This document shows positions 8,965-16,712 of a stretch of 64,000 bases of DNA, piece by piece. A program made the translations under genes and the position numbers. Within the stretch, counting starts at the first letter, position 1. Each line of letters starts with the position of its first letter. This DNA is from G965220305 sp965220305 (lineage in GTDB: Bacteria > Chloroflexota > Dehalococcoidia > Lucifugimonadales > UBA3495). The notes beneath the pieces were generated by a model. That model worked only from the letters and a program-made list of their open reading frames with translations. It was not told the origin of the DNA and searched no databases. The stretch covers positions 4,092,001 through 4,156,000 of the forward strand of contig OZ244817.1 of the NCBI GenBank assembly GCA_965220305.1, written 5' to 3'.

Positions 8965-9993
8965 GTGAGTACACAAGCGACAAGTCTTGTCCTGGAGTAC
9001 GTCAAGACCATCGGCTTGACCACCAACCAGAGTGGCCGAGGCTTCATCAACCCTTACGACATGGCAGTGGGTCAGGACGGGAGAATTTTCGTCCTCAACC
9101 ACTGCGACTCCGCCCGGAAAAACCTCATACGCATCGGCATTATGAACTTCGAAGAGGACTACTTGGGAGAGTTCGGCAACGGCGCGGGCAGCGGCGACGG
9201 CCAGTTTTCGTCCCCGGTGGCCATGGTCTTCGACAGCCAGGAACGGCTGTACATAACCGACGAGTTGAACCACCGCGTCACCGTCTTTGATTCCTCGGGC
9301 AACTTCCTGAACCAGTGGGGTGAGCAGGGCAGCGGCGACGGCCAGATGGACGGCCCCTGCGGCATAGCCATCGACGCCCAGGACAACCTTTACGTGGTGG
9401 ACCAGAACAACCACCGGGTGCAGAAGTTCACCGCCGACGGACAGTACCTGTTGCAGTGGGGCGAGGAAGGCAACGGCCCGGGTCAGTTCAACATGCCCTG
9501 GGGCGCGGCCATCGACTCCCAGGGGGATGTATACGTGGCCGACTGGCGCAACGACCGCATCCAGAAGTTCTCCCCCGACGGTCAGTTCCTAGCCAGCTTT
9601 GGGGAGCCCGGGGAAGAGGACGGCCAGTTGTACCGGCCCTCGGCGGTGGCGGTTGACCCCCGGGGAAACATCTTCGTTGCCGACTGGGGCAACGAGCGCG
9701 TTCAGGTGTTGGACCCAGACGGCAACTTCCAGTTGAAGCTGCGGGGCCAGGCCACCCTCTCCAAGTGGGCCGAAGATTTCTTGAGGGTCAACCCAGCGGA
9801 GAAGGAGGCGCGGGACATCTCCAACCTTAACCCGGAACTGCCGTCCCACATCACCACCTTCCACGACATATCCTCCCAGACGGAACCCTACTTCTGGGGC
9901 CCGGTGTCGGTGCGGCTGGACAGCAACGGGCGGCTTTACGTCACCGAGACCAACCGCCATCGCATCCAGATTTACCAGGAAACATGGTCTTAA
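8965..9993 (+). CDS. NHL-repeat beta-propeller protein
   Basis: About 342 residues made largely of NHL repeats. Four clear blades have the pattern GxGDGQFxxPxAxxxDxxxxLYVxDxxNHRVQxFxxxGxF, plus degenerate first and last blades (INPYDMAVGQDGRIFVLN and GPVSVRLDSNGRLYVTETNRHRIQIY), fitting a six-bladed propeller that binds ligands or proteins. A TTG at 8917 is possible, but the GTG at 8965 has AGGAG 8 bases upstream and begins just before the repeats, so it is preferred. A 60-residue linker (about 255-310) breaks the regularity before the last blade. It lies just downstream of DUF1501/DUF1800. Function is unknown. Confidence 0.88.
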   Translation: MSTQATSLVLEYVKTIGLTTNQSGRGFINPYDMAVGQDGRIFVLNHCDSARKNLIRIGIMNFEEDYLGEFGNGAGSGDGQFSSPVAMVFDSQERLYITDELNHRVTVFDSSGNFLNQWGEQGSGDGQMDGPCGIAIDAQDNLYVVDQNNHRVQKFTADGQYLLQWGEEGNGPGQFNMPWGAAIDSQGDVYVADWRNDRIQKFSPDGQFLASFGEPGEEDGQLYRPSAVAVDPRGNIFVADWGNERVQVLDPDGNFQLKLRGQATLSKWAEDFLRVNPAEKEARDISNLNPELPSHITTFHDISSQTEPYFWGPVSVRLDSNGRLYVTETNRHRIQIYQETWS

Positions 9994-10113
9994 ACACGCG
10001 CAATGGCCGAAACGTTGGAACAGGGGCACGGCGTACCGTGCCTCTTTCCTTGTAGGCGGGCCGGCAACGGCTCCCGGGCAAATTGACGAGTTCAGATGAT
10101 AAGGAGGGTGAAC

Positions 10114-10788
10114 ATGACGGAAAAGAAAGGCACGGGAATGATGCTGGTCTATGCGGACATAGACCCAGAGATGGACGCCGACTTCAACGCCTGGTACAAC
10201 CAGGAGCACGTAAACGACCTGTTGTCGTTGCCCGGCTTCCTCAACGCGGGCCGTTACCAGTCCTTCAAGGGCGGCCCCCGCTACCTGGCCTGTTACGAGC
10301 TGGAGTCGGTGGCGGCGGTGCAGTCGCCGGAATACCTGAACTACCGGAACAACCCCACGGAATGGACCCAGAAAATCTCCCTGGCGACCAACGCGCGCAG
10401 CTACGTGCGGATAGTCTGCTCCCAGATTTACCCGGCGGAGAACGACTCCAACGTATTGGGGCGCGACATGGCCCCGGCCCTGCAGATTGGCCGCATGATA
10501 GTTCCGGCAGATATTGAGGCCAAGTACAACGAGTATTACGATACCGTGCGGACTCCGGCGAACCTGGAGGTCCCAGGCTGCATTGCGGTGCGCCGCTACA
10601 ACGCCGTGGAGGGGGAACCCAAGTACATAACCGTGTACGAATTCGAGCACGAGAAGGTGCCGGAGACCAAGGACTGGGAGTCCCGCCGTCTCCAAGACCG
10701 GATGCACGAGTACATCGGCGGCGACTACGGCCACGCCCCGGGGTCGCCCGGCGTCTACCGGCGCATCCTGCCTACCCGGGCTTTCTAA
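10114..10788 (+). CDS. Two-repeat dimeric alpha/beta-barrel (DABB/EthD-like) protein
   Basis: A 224-residue protein containing two copies of a ferredoxin-like DABB unit. The first has DADFNAWYNQEHVNDLLSLP-GF (about residues 20-42); the second has EAKYNEYYDTVRTPANLEVP-GC (about residues 132-154). The W/Y-Y-N-x-E-H helix pattern is seen in EthD-like proteins and monooxygenase-like ABM domains. Such proteins act on or bind small aromatic or polyketide-like molecules, but the substrate is not predictable. The start at 10114 is fixed by AAGGAGG six bases upstream; an upstream ATG at 10096 lacks this. It stands alone. Confidence 0.82.
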   Translation: MTEKKGTGMMLVYADIDPEMDADFNAWYNQEHVNDLLSLPGFLNAGRYQSFKGGPRYLACYELESVAAVQSPEYLNYRNNPTEWTQKISLATNARSYVRIVCSQIYPAENDSNVLGRDMAPALQIGRMIVPADIEAKYNEYYDTVRTPANLEVPGCIAVRRYNAVEGEPKYITVYEFEHEKVPETKDWESRRLQDRMHEYIGGDYGHAPGSPGVYRRILPTRAF

Positions 10789-10892
10789 CGGCGCTGCTTG
10801 ACTTCAGAGTTGTCCCAGTGCACCATACTGACAAGTGCAGTTGACGAGAAGAAGCGTTCTCAGGTCGGTGGTAGTGGGGTGGCTTGTGTACA

Positions 10893-11294
10893 ATGGAAAG
10901 AGACGGGAAGGTCAGCTACCTAAGCAAACTCTACGGCATATCCTACGTTATTTCCCTTGTTGGCCTCTCCTTGGCATCGTGGCTATATTGGGACTTATGG
11001 CCGTTGGACAACCCCATACCCCTAATGGCGGATATAGTCACTCTGTCCTTGGGGTTGGCCTTACTGATAACGCTTTCATGGGAGGCATTACGAGCAATGG
11101 TCCTATTCGCTCCACAAGTTAAAGAGAGATTTATAGCGCAAGGTCGTGAGCAAGGGCGTGCGGAACTGCGCGAGAAACTGCGGAAAGACATAGCTCCGTA
11201 TGTTGTCAGGAAGCCCGATGGCAGCGTGACGATTAACCTTCCGCCTGACGTTGCGGATTTGCTCTTGAATGGAGAGTCCCCGGACAAGAATTAG
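10893..11294 (+). CDS. Small two-helix membrane protein, unknown function
   Basis: About 133 residues. Two hydrophobic segments (about residues 9-30 and 40-62) are followed by a charged amphipathic stretch rich in Arg, Glu and Gln (REQGRAELREKLRKDIAPYV) and a short C-terminal tail. No family is recognised. The start could be TTG 10884 or ATG 10893; the upstream GTGGGGTGG is a weak ribosome site. A strong hairpin follows 23 bases after the stop, which supports this being a real transcribed gene. Confidence 0.6.
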   Translation: MERDGKVSYLSKLYGISYVISLVGLSLASWLYWDLWPLDNPIPLMADIVTLSLGLALLITLSWEALRAMVLFAPQVKERFIAQGREQGRAELREKLRKDIAPYVVRKPDGSVTINLPPDVADLLLNGESPDKN

Positions 11295-11317
11295 CAACCC
11301 TCTCCATTCCTGAGCGC

Positions 11318-11352
11318 GAAACAACCCTGGGTGCGCTACCCAGGGTTGTTTC
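11318..11352 (+). terminator. Strong hairpin terminator
   Basis: GAAACAACCCTGGGT (11318-11332) pairs perfectly with ACCCAGGGTTGTTTC (11338-11352), a 15-bp stem and 5-base loop with TTGTTTCCTT at the 3' side. It closes the small membrane-protein gene. Confidence 0.7.
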
Positions 11353-11481
11353 CTTCTGACAGCACCCATGACGCGCGCCAGTGTATAATCCCCTTTGTAA
11401 AGGGCGTTGAGCGGATTTCCCTGTACTATCAACACTCTGGCTACCGCAAGGTATAGGGCGGATGCCCAGGAGGATGCAACC

Positions 11482-12354
11482 ATGTTTGAAGGATTCGAGC
11501 AGGCACAACTGGAGAGCAACGGGACCACCATCAACTTCGTCAAGGGTGGCGACGGCCCGCCCTTGTTGCTGCTGCACGGCTATCCCCAGACCCACGTCAT
11601 GTGGCACAAGATTGCTCCCCGGTTGGCCCAGGATTTTACCGTGGTGGCCGCCGACCTGAGGGGCTACGGCGACAGCGGCAAACCGTCCGGCGACCCCCAA
11701 CACATGCAATATTCCAAGCGCACTATGGCCCAGGACCAGGCGGGCGTCATGGAGCAGTTGGGGTTCGATTCCTTCTATCTGGTGAGCCATGACCGGGGCG
11801 CCCGGGTCTCCCACCGCCTGACCAAGGACCATCCCCAGCGGGTACGCAAGCTGGCGGTGCTGGACATCGTTCCAACCCGCCGGATGTTCCAGATGGTCAA
11901 CAAGGCAATGGCGACCAACACCTATCACTGGTTCTTCCTAATCCAGCCCTACGACTTCCCGGAAAGGCTGATTGGGGGCGCTGCCGACTACTTCCTGCGC
12001 TCCCGCTTCGAGCGTCACCCCAATGCGGCGGAGGCTTTCCCCAAGGAGGCGGTGGACGAGTACGCCCGCTGCTTCTGCGACCCGGCGGCCATCCATGCCA
12101 CCTGCGAGGACTACCGGGCCGGGGCCAGCATTGACCTGGAACACGACGAGGCCGACTTCGACCAGAAGGTCACCTGCCCCATGCTGGCTCTGTGGAGCGC
12201 CACCGGGTACGTGGGGCGTACCGAGGACGTGCTGCAAGTTTGGCGGGACTACGCCACCGACGTGCGGGGCCACTCCCTGCCCTGCGGCCACTTCATCGCC
12301 GAGGAGCTACCCGACGAGGCCTACACCGCCATCCGGCAATTCCTGCTGGAATAG
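11482..12354 (+). CDS. Alpha/beta hydrolase, haloacetate (fluoroacetate) dehalogenase-like
   Basis: A 290-residue alpha/beta hydrolase with the full active-site set of the fluoroacetate dehalogenase group: oxyanion loop LLHGYPQTHVMWH (residues 30-42), nucleophile Asp104 in SHDRGAR with the two halide/carboxylate Arg residues (105 and 108), Asp128 in LDIVPT, His149-Trp150 in TYHWFFL, and catalytic His270 in CGHF. In the family these hydrolyse haloacetates or related short substituted acids through an aspartyl ester. The substrate here is inferred, not shown. ATG 11482 has AGGAGG 8 bases upstream; the upstream frame (from 11407) is not conserved. Single gene, followed by a palindromic repeat. 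Confidence 0.88.
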   Translation: MFEGFEQAQLESNGTTINFVKGGDGPPLLLLHGYPQTHVMWHKIAPRLAQDFTVVAADLRGYGDSGKPSGDPQHMQYSKRTMAQDQAGVMEQLGFDSFYLVSHDRGARVSHRLTKDHPQRVRKLAVLDIVPTRRMFQMVNKAMATNTYHWFFLIQPYDFPERLIGGAADYFLRSRFERHPNAAEAFPKEAVDEYARCFCDPAAIHATCEDYRAGASIDLEHDEADFDQKVTCPMLALWSATGYVGRTEDVLQVWRDYATDVRGHSLPCGHFIAEELPDEAYTAIRQFLLE

Positions 12355-12388
12355 TAAAGGGCCGCAATCCAGCACCGCCACTTCCCCC

Positions 12389-12416
12389 GTCATTCCGGCG
12401 GAGGCCGGAAGCCAGA
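12389..12416. repeat. Palindromic intergenic repeat copy
   Basis: CATTCCGGCGGAGGCCGGAA palindrome, same family as 1209-1236, placed between the convergent dehalogenase and selenoprotein-partner genes. Confidence 0.7.
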
Positions 12417-12512
12417 GGATGGAGGGTGCGGATGCGACGATGGGAAGGTGCCCCCCCGGTCGCGGGACTCAGAAAGACGGCGTGACGCCCTATTCGCCGT
12501 CACCCCCGTCCC

Positions 12513-13619
12513 CTACCTTCGGGCGAACTCCTGAATGGAACGGGCCGGCGTGCCGTCCCGCAGGGTGATGGGCCTGGTGACGCTGAGGTTGTAGGAGGAA
12601 GATAAGACGACGTTCATGTGCCGCCCAACCCCGCCGGCCACCACGATGATGATGTCCTCCGGCCTGGGTACTATGGGCATCATGGCGTCGTCATCGTCCG
12701 TGTTTACAAAGTCGGGCAACTTCGTGGTGCCCCAGCCGCCCCGGTCCCGCAGTACACCCACCGGATTCTGGGCGCGCTCGAAGAGGTATTCCCGTACCCG
12801 GTCCTTCGACCAGTCCCGGTCCGCCAGCCAGGTGGCCGACTCCGCCGTCAGCACCATCATCTGTTCACCCTCAATGCCGCTGCGGTATGGGCCGTTGGCT
12901 CCCAGGTGACGCATGGTGGAGGCGCCACTTTCCAGGTACATTTCGGGGGTCTTGCTCACCTGGTCGTTGACGTTGTGGGGGGCTTCGGCGCAGAAAACGG
13001 TGACGGAACTGGCGCCGGGCTCAAGGCCCCGCTCGATGTGCAGGGAGTCCCACGGACTGCCCTCTTCATCCTCCCCGATGCAGTAGGAGTACCGGCCCGG
13101 GTGCCCGTGGGTCGCCATGTCCGTCACCCCGGGAACGCCGCCGCCGATGTTGGTGCACACCAGCCGCAACGCCCGTCCGATGGTGGCGTTGGCCCGCCAA
13201 CCGTGACCGAAAACATTCTGACGGCAGTTTACGTCGAGTTCCTGGCGTACCGGGCCGTTGATGATGACCAGGTGGGCCCCTGGGTGGGTGGTGGTCTGGC
13301 GTCCGTAGAGGTTGTACTGGGGCTCGGCCATCCCTTCTACCGCCGTGATGACCACCGGCAGGTACTCCGGCCTGCACCCGGCCATGACCGCATTGATGGC
13401 GATTTTCTCCACGGTAGCCTCGCCGCCCCGGGGTTCGATAATCGCCACCACCTCGTAGCGTTCCCGGTCGGTGTGGCGCAGCATGGCTTCCACCAATTCC
13501 GGGGTAGGCGGAATGATGGGCAGGCCGTCGGTCCATCCCGCCTCGTAGAAGCGGTCGAACACGGCAGCAGCGTCGTTATCCAGGTCCAAACGCCTGGCGG
13601 AAGCTCCCTGCTCCGGCAT
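12513..13619 (-). CDS. Conserved protein encoded with the UGSC selenoprotein
   Basis: A 368-residue protein starting 15 bases after the stop of the UGSC selenoprotein gene, so almost certainly in the same transcript. No catalytic family is recognised by name. Conserved-looking features are DGLPIIPPTPE (about residues 31-41), PRGGEATVEKIAINAVMAGC, VITAVEGMAEPQYNLYG, TTHPGAHLVIINGP, GHGWRANATIGRALRL, THGHPGRYSYCIGEDEE and SVTVFCAEAPHNVND. Several Cys and His residues (Cys in VMAGC, Cys in RYSYC, Cys in VFCAEAP) could form a redox or metal site working with the Sec protein, but that is inference. The C terminus contains a Gly-Gly-Val-Gly stretch and NVVLSSSYN. Confidence 0.82.
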   Translation of the reverse strand: MPEQGASARRLDLDNDAAAVFDRFYEAGWTDGLPIIPPTPELVEAMLRHTDRERYEVVAIIEPRGGEATVEKIAINAVMAGCRPEYLPVVITAVEGMAEPQYNLYGRQTTTHPGAHLVIINGPVRQELDVNCRQNVFGHGWRANATIGRALRLVCTNIGGGVPGVTDMATHGHPGRYSYCIGEDEEGSPWDSLHIERGLEPGASSVTVFCAEAPHNVNDQVSKTPEMYLESGASTMRHLGANGPYRSGIEGEQMMVLTAESATWLADRDWSKDRVREYLFERAQNPVGVLRDRGGWGTTKLPDFVNTDDDDAMMPIVPRPEDIIIVVAGGVGRHMNVVLSSSYNLSVTRPITLRDGTPARSIQEFARR

Positions 13620-13634
13620 CAGGCTACCCTTCCC

Positions 13635-14168
13635 CTACTCCCGGAGCAGGGCCCGGATAATGTCATTGTAGTGGGAGGAAACGTCGTTGCGGACCTGCTC
13701 CTCCGGCTGGGCCGCCACCGGGTGCTGGACCACCACCAGCGGCAGTTGGGGCATTTTCTGCATCTTGGTCAACCGGCGCCCGTACTCAGCGAAGGAGTGG
13801 GTGAGGATGGCCACGGTGGGAATGCCGTGCCGCTCCAGGGTCATGCAGTCGTGGACACTCCACGACGTGCAGGAGCCTCAATCGCCAACGGCGGCCACCA
13901 GGGCGTCAACCTCGTCGTTCAACTGCTGTTCGATTTTTGGCCCCATCCCGCTGACGCTTTCCTTGCGGTAATGCCTGATTTCCACGCCCGGGAACTGGGA
14001 GCGCAGTTGTTGCTCCACCTGGTCGAGAATAATCTCCGCCCGGTCCTTGGTATTGTTCAGCAGGCCAACTACCCGCCCATCGAAGGTGGTGAGCCGATCG
14101 GCCAGGTTGTCTTGGCCCACCCGCCCATCAGCGGTGGGGTCGAAAACCGTTATCTTGCCAACAACCAT
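13635..14168 (-). CDS. UGSC-family selenoprotein (in-frame TGA read as selenocysteine)
   Basis: A 177-residue product if the TGA at 13878-13880 is read as selenocysteine (Sec97). Upstream part: ITVFDPTADG at the N terminus, VVGLLNNTKDRAEIILDQV, then DALVAAVGD. The TGA follows, then GSCTSWSVHDCMTLERHGIP and the C-terminal half. The U-G-S-C motif and both flanks match the UGSC (seleno)protein family. The reading frame is uninterrupted on both sides of the TGA, and a hairpin fitting a bacterial SECIS lies just after it. Many relatives have a further Cys three residues after the UGSC Cys; here that place is Trp103. ATG 14168 has GGAG 8 bases upstream. Function in the family is unknown but probably redox. 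Sec machinery genes are not in this window. Confidence 0.88.
13844..13871 (-). promoter_or_regulatory. Predicted bacterial SECIS hairpin
   Basis: On the mRNA strand GTCGTGGA and TCCACGAC form an 8-bp perfect stem (13866-13859 with 13855-13848) around a GUG loop, extended by a TGCA/TGCA pairing with one bulged base. Nineteen bases separate the UGA from the loop and the loop begins with G, both within the published bacterial SECIS consensus. It lies inside the coding region, as expected in bacteria. Confidence 0.78.
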
Positions 14169-14203
14169 GTCTTCACTCCGTTATATGGTGTCAACGGTCG
14201 GCG

Positions 14204-14458
14204 CTAGAGTAATCCCAGACGCCGCGCATCCTCCTCAGTCCATTGGGTATCTCGTAACACTTGCCGTAATGTTCCCGGGGGCAGCGTGGCACTGTCTCGG
14301 TGATAGCTAATAACTACCCGTCTACCGTCACCGTGGCGATAGACCCGGTGCCCGCCTCTGCTACGCCTGGAAAAGAATCCAGCCCGCTCCAACGAATGAA
14401 TCCATTGACGGATAGGGACATTTCGGAGACGATAAACCAGGTCGGGCGGAACGGTCAC
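14204..14458 (-). CDS. hicA: HicA-type toxin (mRNA interferase)
   Basis: An 84-residue HicA/YcfA double-stranded-RNA-binding-like toxin that cleaves mRNA when not held by HicB. The family pattern is clear: LERAGFFSRRSRGGHRVYRH, with the catalytic His of the G-x-H motif (His37), then VVISYHRDSATLPPGTLRQV and a basic C terminus WTEEDARRLG. The GTG start overlaps the hicB stop by four bases (GTGA), so translation is coupled. It is slightly longer than the minimal family size at its C terminus. Confidence 0.88.
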   Translation of the reverse strand: MTVPPDLVYRLRNVPIRQWIHSLERAGFFSRRSRGGHRVYRHGDGRRVVISYHRDSATLPPGTLRQVLRDTQWTEEDARRLGLL

Positions 14459-14691
14459 TCGGGAACAGCCACCTGCATGACCTCACCGGATTCAATCCCA
14501 GTGGGAATAGCCTCTCCGCACTCAATCATGTCTTCCAGGACCAGCACGGCGGCGGCGTGAAGGGATTGCCAGGCATCCTCTTTCGTGTAGCCCCAGGTGG
14601 CGCAGCCTGGCAGGTCTTCTATCCAGGCGCTCCACCGCCCGTCGTCTTCCTCCTGCAACGTAGGAGTGAAGGTATAAATCATGTGCATCAT
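14455..14691 (-). CDS. hicB: HicB-type antitoxin
   Basis: About 78 residues with the HicB partial RNase-H fold: YTFTPTLQEEDDGRWSAWIEDLPGCATWGYTKEDA in pieces (MIYTFTPTL, WSAWIEDLPGC, GYTKEDAWQSL) and a C-terminal acidic helix VLEDMIECGEAIP. No separate C-terminal DNA-binding domain is seen, so it is the short form that neutralises HicA. The start is probably ATG 14691 (two further in-frame ATGs follow at 14688 and 14682). Antitoxin first, toxin second, overlapping by four bases. Confidence 0.85.
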   Translation of the reverse strand: MMHMIYTFTPTLQEEDDGRWSAWIEDLPGCATWGYTKEDAWQSLHAAAVLVLEDMIECGEAIPTGIESGEVMQVAVPE

Positions 14692-14806
14692 CCCATCACA
14701 AGGTAAGCATAAGTTACGCGCCCTGCTGATGGATGTCAACGCTTCGGTTGACGGGCCAAGGCGTGCTACGTAGAATCTTAACTTCCAGAGCAGTTGCTAA
14801 ACAATC

Positions 14807-14848
14807 CCAGGTTATCCGACCCAGGTTATCCGACCCAGGTTATCCGAA
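14807..14848. repeat. Three tandem copies of a 14-bp unit
   Basis: CCAGGTTATCCGAC is repeated at 14807-14820, 14821-14834 and, with one change at the end, 14835-14848, finishing 28 bases before the GMC oxidoreductase ATG. It lies in the probable promoter/leader and could be a regulator site or a slippage product. Confidence 0.75.
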
Positions 14849-14876
14849 CGGAAACTTTGACTGGGGAGAGGGAACT

Positions 14877-16409
14877 ATGAAGTACAACGTAATTATCGTC
14901 GGAGCCGGGTCCGCCGGCTGCGTGCTGGCTACCCGCCTTTCCGAGGACCCCAACCGCACCGTGCTGCTGCTGGAGGCCGGGCCGGACTACCCCGAGTTTG
15001 AGCACTATCCCAACGACCTGAAGTACGGCTACAACCAACTGGCCTCCGCCGTTGACGCACCCCACAACTGGTCCTTTACCGGCACCGCCACTGCGGAGCA
15101 GGGAAATTCCATGCCGGTGCCCCGAGGCCGGGTTGTCGGCGGTTCCAGCGCCATCAACGGCCAGGTGTTCCTGCGGGGCGTGCCCGAGGACTACGATAAT
15201 TGGGCCTCTTGGGGCAACGACGAGTGGTCTTTCGTCAAGACGCTGCCCTACTTCCGCAAGTCTGAGACGGACACCGATATTCGGGACGACTTTCACGGGT
15301 TCGATGGCCCCATCCCGGTGCGCCGGCACAAGGTCGAGACCTGGCTGCCCGCCCAGGTGGCCTTTCACGGGGCCTGCCTGGAAGAAGGCTACCCGGATGA
15401 CCCGGACATGAACCACCCGGAGTCCCGGGGAGTGGGCCCCATTCCCATGAACAACCCCGATGGCATCCGCATGAGCACCTCCCTGACCTACCTCAACCCG
15501 GTGCGGCACCGCCTTAACCTGACTGTCCGCTCCGGCGTCACCGTGCGCCGAATCATCTTTGAAGGCAAACGCGCCGTTGGCGTCGAGGTGGAGAGCGGAG
15601 GGGAGACCTTCGTGGCGGAAGGGGACGAGATAATATCCAGCGGCGGCGCCATCGGCTCCCCACAACTGTTGCTGCTCTCCGGCGTCGGCCCGGCGGACCA
15701 CCTGCGGGAAATGGGAATCCCGGCCCACCATGAGTTGCCCGGCGTGGGACAGAACCTGCGGGACCACCCCAACGTGCGGGTGCCGGTTCGGGTCAAGGAG
15801 GACTTTCCCCTGGACTCGGAGGCCCCCCGCACTCAATTGGCCCTGCGGTACACCGCCGCTGGTTCCAGCGACCGCAACGACATGCAGATACTCCAGTCCT
15901 CCTTCTCTTCTCCCATGGGGGGCGACCCGTTGGAAGGCGAGGGCATCCGGCTGACCTGCATCATCGAGTTGGCGATGGGCTCGGGAGAGCTTAGGCTGGC
16001 TTCCACCGACCCCAACGTGCAGCCCCACCTGGACTACCGCTACCTGGAAGAGCCCTGGGACCGGGAGAGGCTGCGGGAGGGGGTGCGCCTGTGCCTGAAG
16101 CTGCTGGAGAACGACGCTTACCGGGACTTCGTTGAGGAGTGTATCAGCCCCACGCCGGAAGACCTGGTCTCCGACGATACCCTGGACCAGTGGTTGCTGC
16201 GGAACGTCACCACGACCCAGCACATTTCCGGCACCTGCAAAATGGGGCCGGACTCCGACGGCATGGCGGTGGTAGACCAATACTGCCGGGTCCACGGACT
16301 GGAGGGCCTACGGGTAGTGGATGTCTCGGTATTGCCCGACTGCGTCCGCGCCAATACCAACGCCACCACCATCATGATTGCCGAGCGGGTGGCCGACTGG
16401 ATGAAGTAG
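14877..16409 (+). CDS. GMC-family FAD oxidoreductase (choline dehydrogenase-like)
   Basis: A 510-residue glucose-methanol-choline oxidoreductase. FAD-binding VGAGSAGCVLATRL (residues 8-21), the second flavin strand LLLEAGPDYPE, the GMC signature PRGRVVGGSSAINGQVFLRG (about 81-100), SGGAIGSPQLLLLSGVGP (signature 2), and the C-terminal catalytic pair in TQHISGTCKMG (His) and RANTNATTIMIAER (Asn region) are all present. Oxidises an alcohol, with the electron acceptor unknown; no export signal, so cytoplasmic. ATG 14877 has GGGGAGAGGGA upstream; the longer frame from 14733 runs through the tandem repeats and is rejected. SAR202-type genomes often carry many GMC paralogues. Confidence 0.92.
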   Translation: MKYNVIIVGAGSAGCVLATRLSEDPNRTVLLLEAGPDYPEFEHYPNDLKYGYNQLASAVDAPHNWSFTGTATAEQGNSMPVPRGRVVGGSSAINGQVFLRGVPEDYDNWASWGNDEWSFVKTLPYFRKSETDTDIRDDFHGFDGPIPVRRHKVETWLPAQVAFHGACLEEGYPDDPDMNHPESRGVGPIPMNNPDGIRMSTSLTYLNPVRHRLNLTVRSGVTVRRIIFEGKRAVGVEVESGGETFVAEGDEIISSGGAIGSPQLLLLSGVGPADHLREMGIPAHHELPGVGQNLRDHPNVRVPVRVKEDFPLDSEAPRTQLALRYTAAGSSDRNDMQILQSSFSSPMGGDPLEGEGIRLTCIIELAMGSGELRLASTDPNVQPHLDYRYLEEPWDRERLREGVRLCLKLLENDAYRDFVEECISPTPEDLVSDDTLDQWLLRNVTTTQHISGTCKMGPDSDGMAVVDQYCRVHGLEGLRVVDVSVLPDCVRANTNATTIMIAERVADWMK

Positions 16410-16589
16410 GACGACGGGGCTTCTCCGCTCCGATACCGAAGCCTGGGAAATAGTGGTGGGGGTTGGGACGGGCTGCCAACCCTCATCAGCAGTATCCCGG
16501 TCGATGGCTCCGCCCTTTTCGCCCGAGGTTCCCTCGGTGTAAAGGCCGCCCGCCACGCCGCCTTGGTTAAACCTGCTTGGCACGAGCGG

Positions 16590-16660
16590 GAACGCCCAAC
16601 GGCTCACCCTGAGCTTGTCGAAGGTATCCGGGGTGAACTTGTCGAACCACGAAGGGCTTG
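16590..16660. repeat. Dispersed TTCGACAAGCTC-type repeat
   Basis: GGCTCACCCTGAGCTTGTCG followed by a degenerate half copy (GGTGAACTTGTCGAACC), the reverse orientation of the repeat at 1259-1284. It occupies the gap between the GMC and SRAP genes; no gene is supported in 16410-16712. Confidence 0.65.
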
Positions 16661-16712
16661 GGACTGACGGAATCTGCCAACCCGAGAACACACTAATTAC
16701 GGAGACTCCTTG

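Noticed and set aside
13635..13844. Separate 69-residue gene starting at ATG 13844
   Set aside because: It is the C-terminal part of the selenoprotein; the frame continues upstream through the TGA to the SECIS and UGSC motif.
12618..14207. 529-residue plus-strand frame opposite the selenoprotein operon
   Set aside because: Shadow of the two minus-strand genes; composition is typical of antisense frames.
14826..16295. 489-residue minus-strand frame opposite the GMC oxidoreductase
   Set aside because: Antisense shadow without homology or ribosome site.
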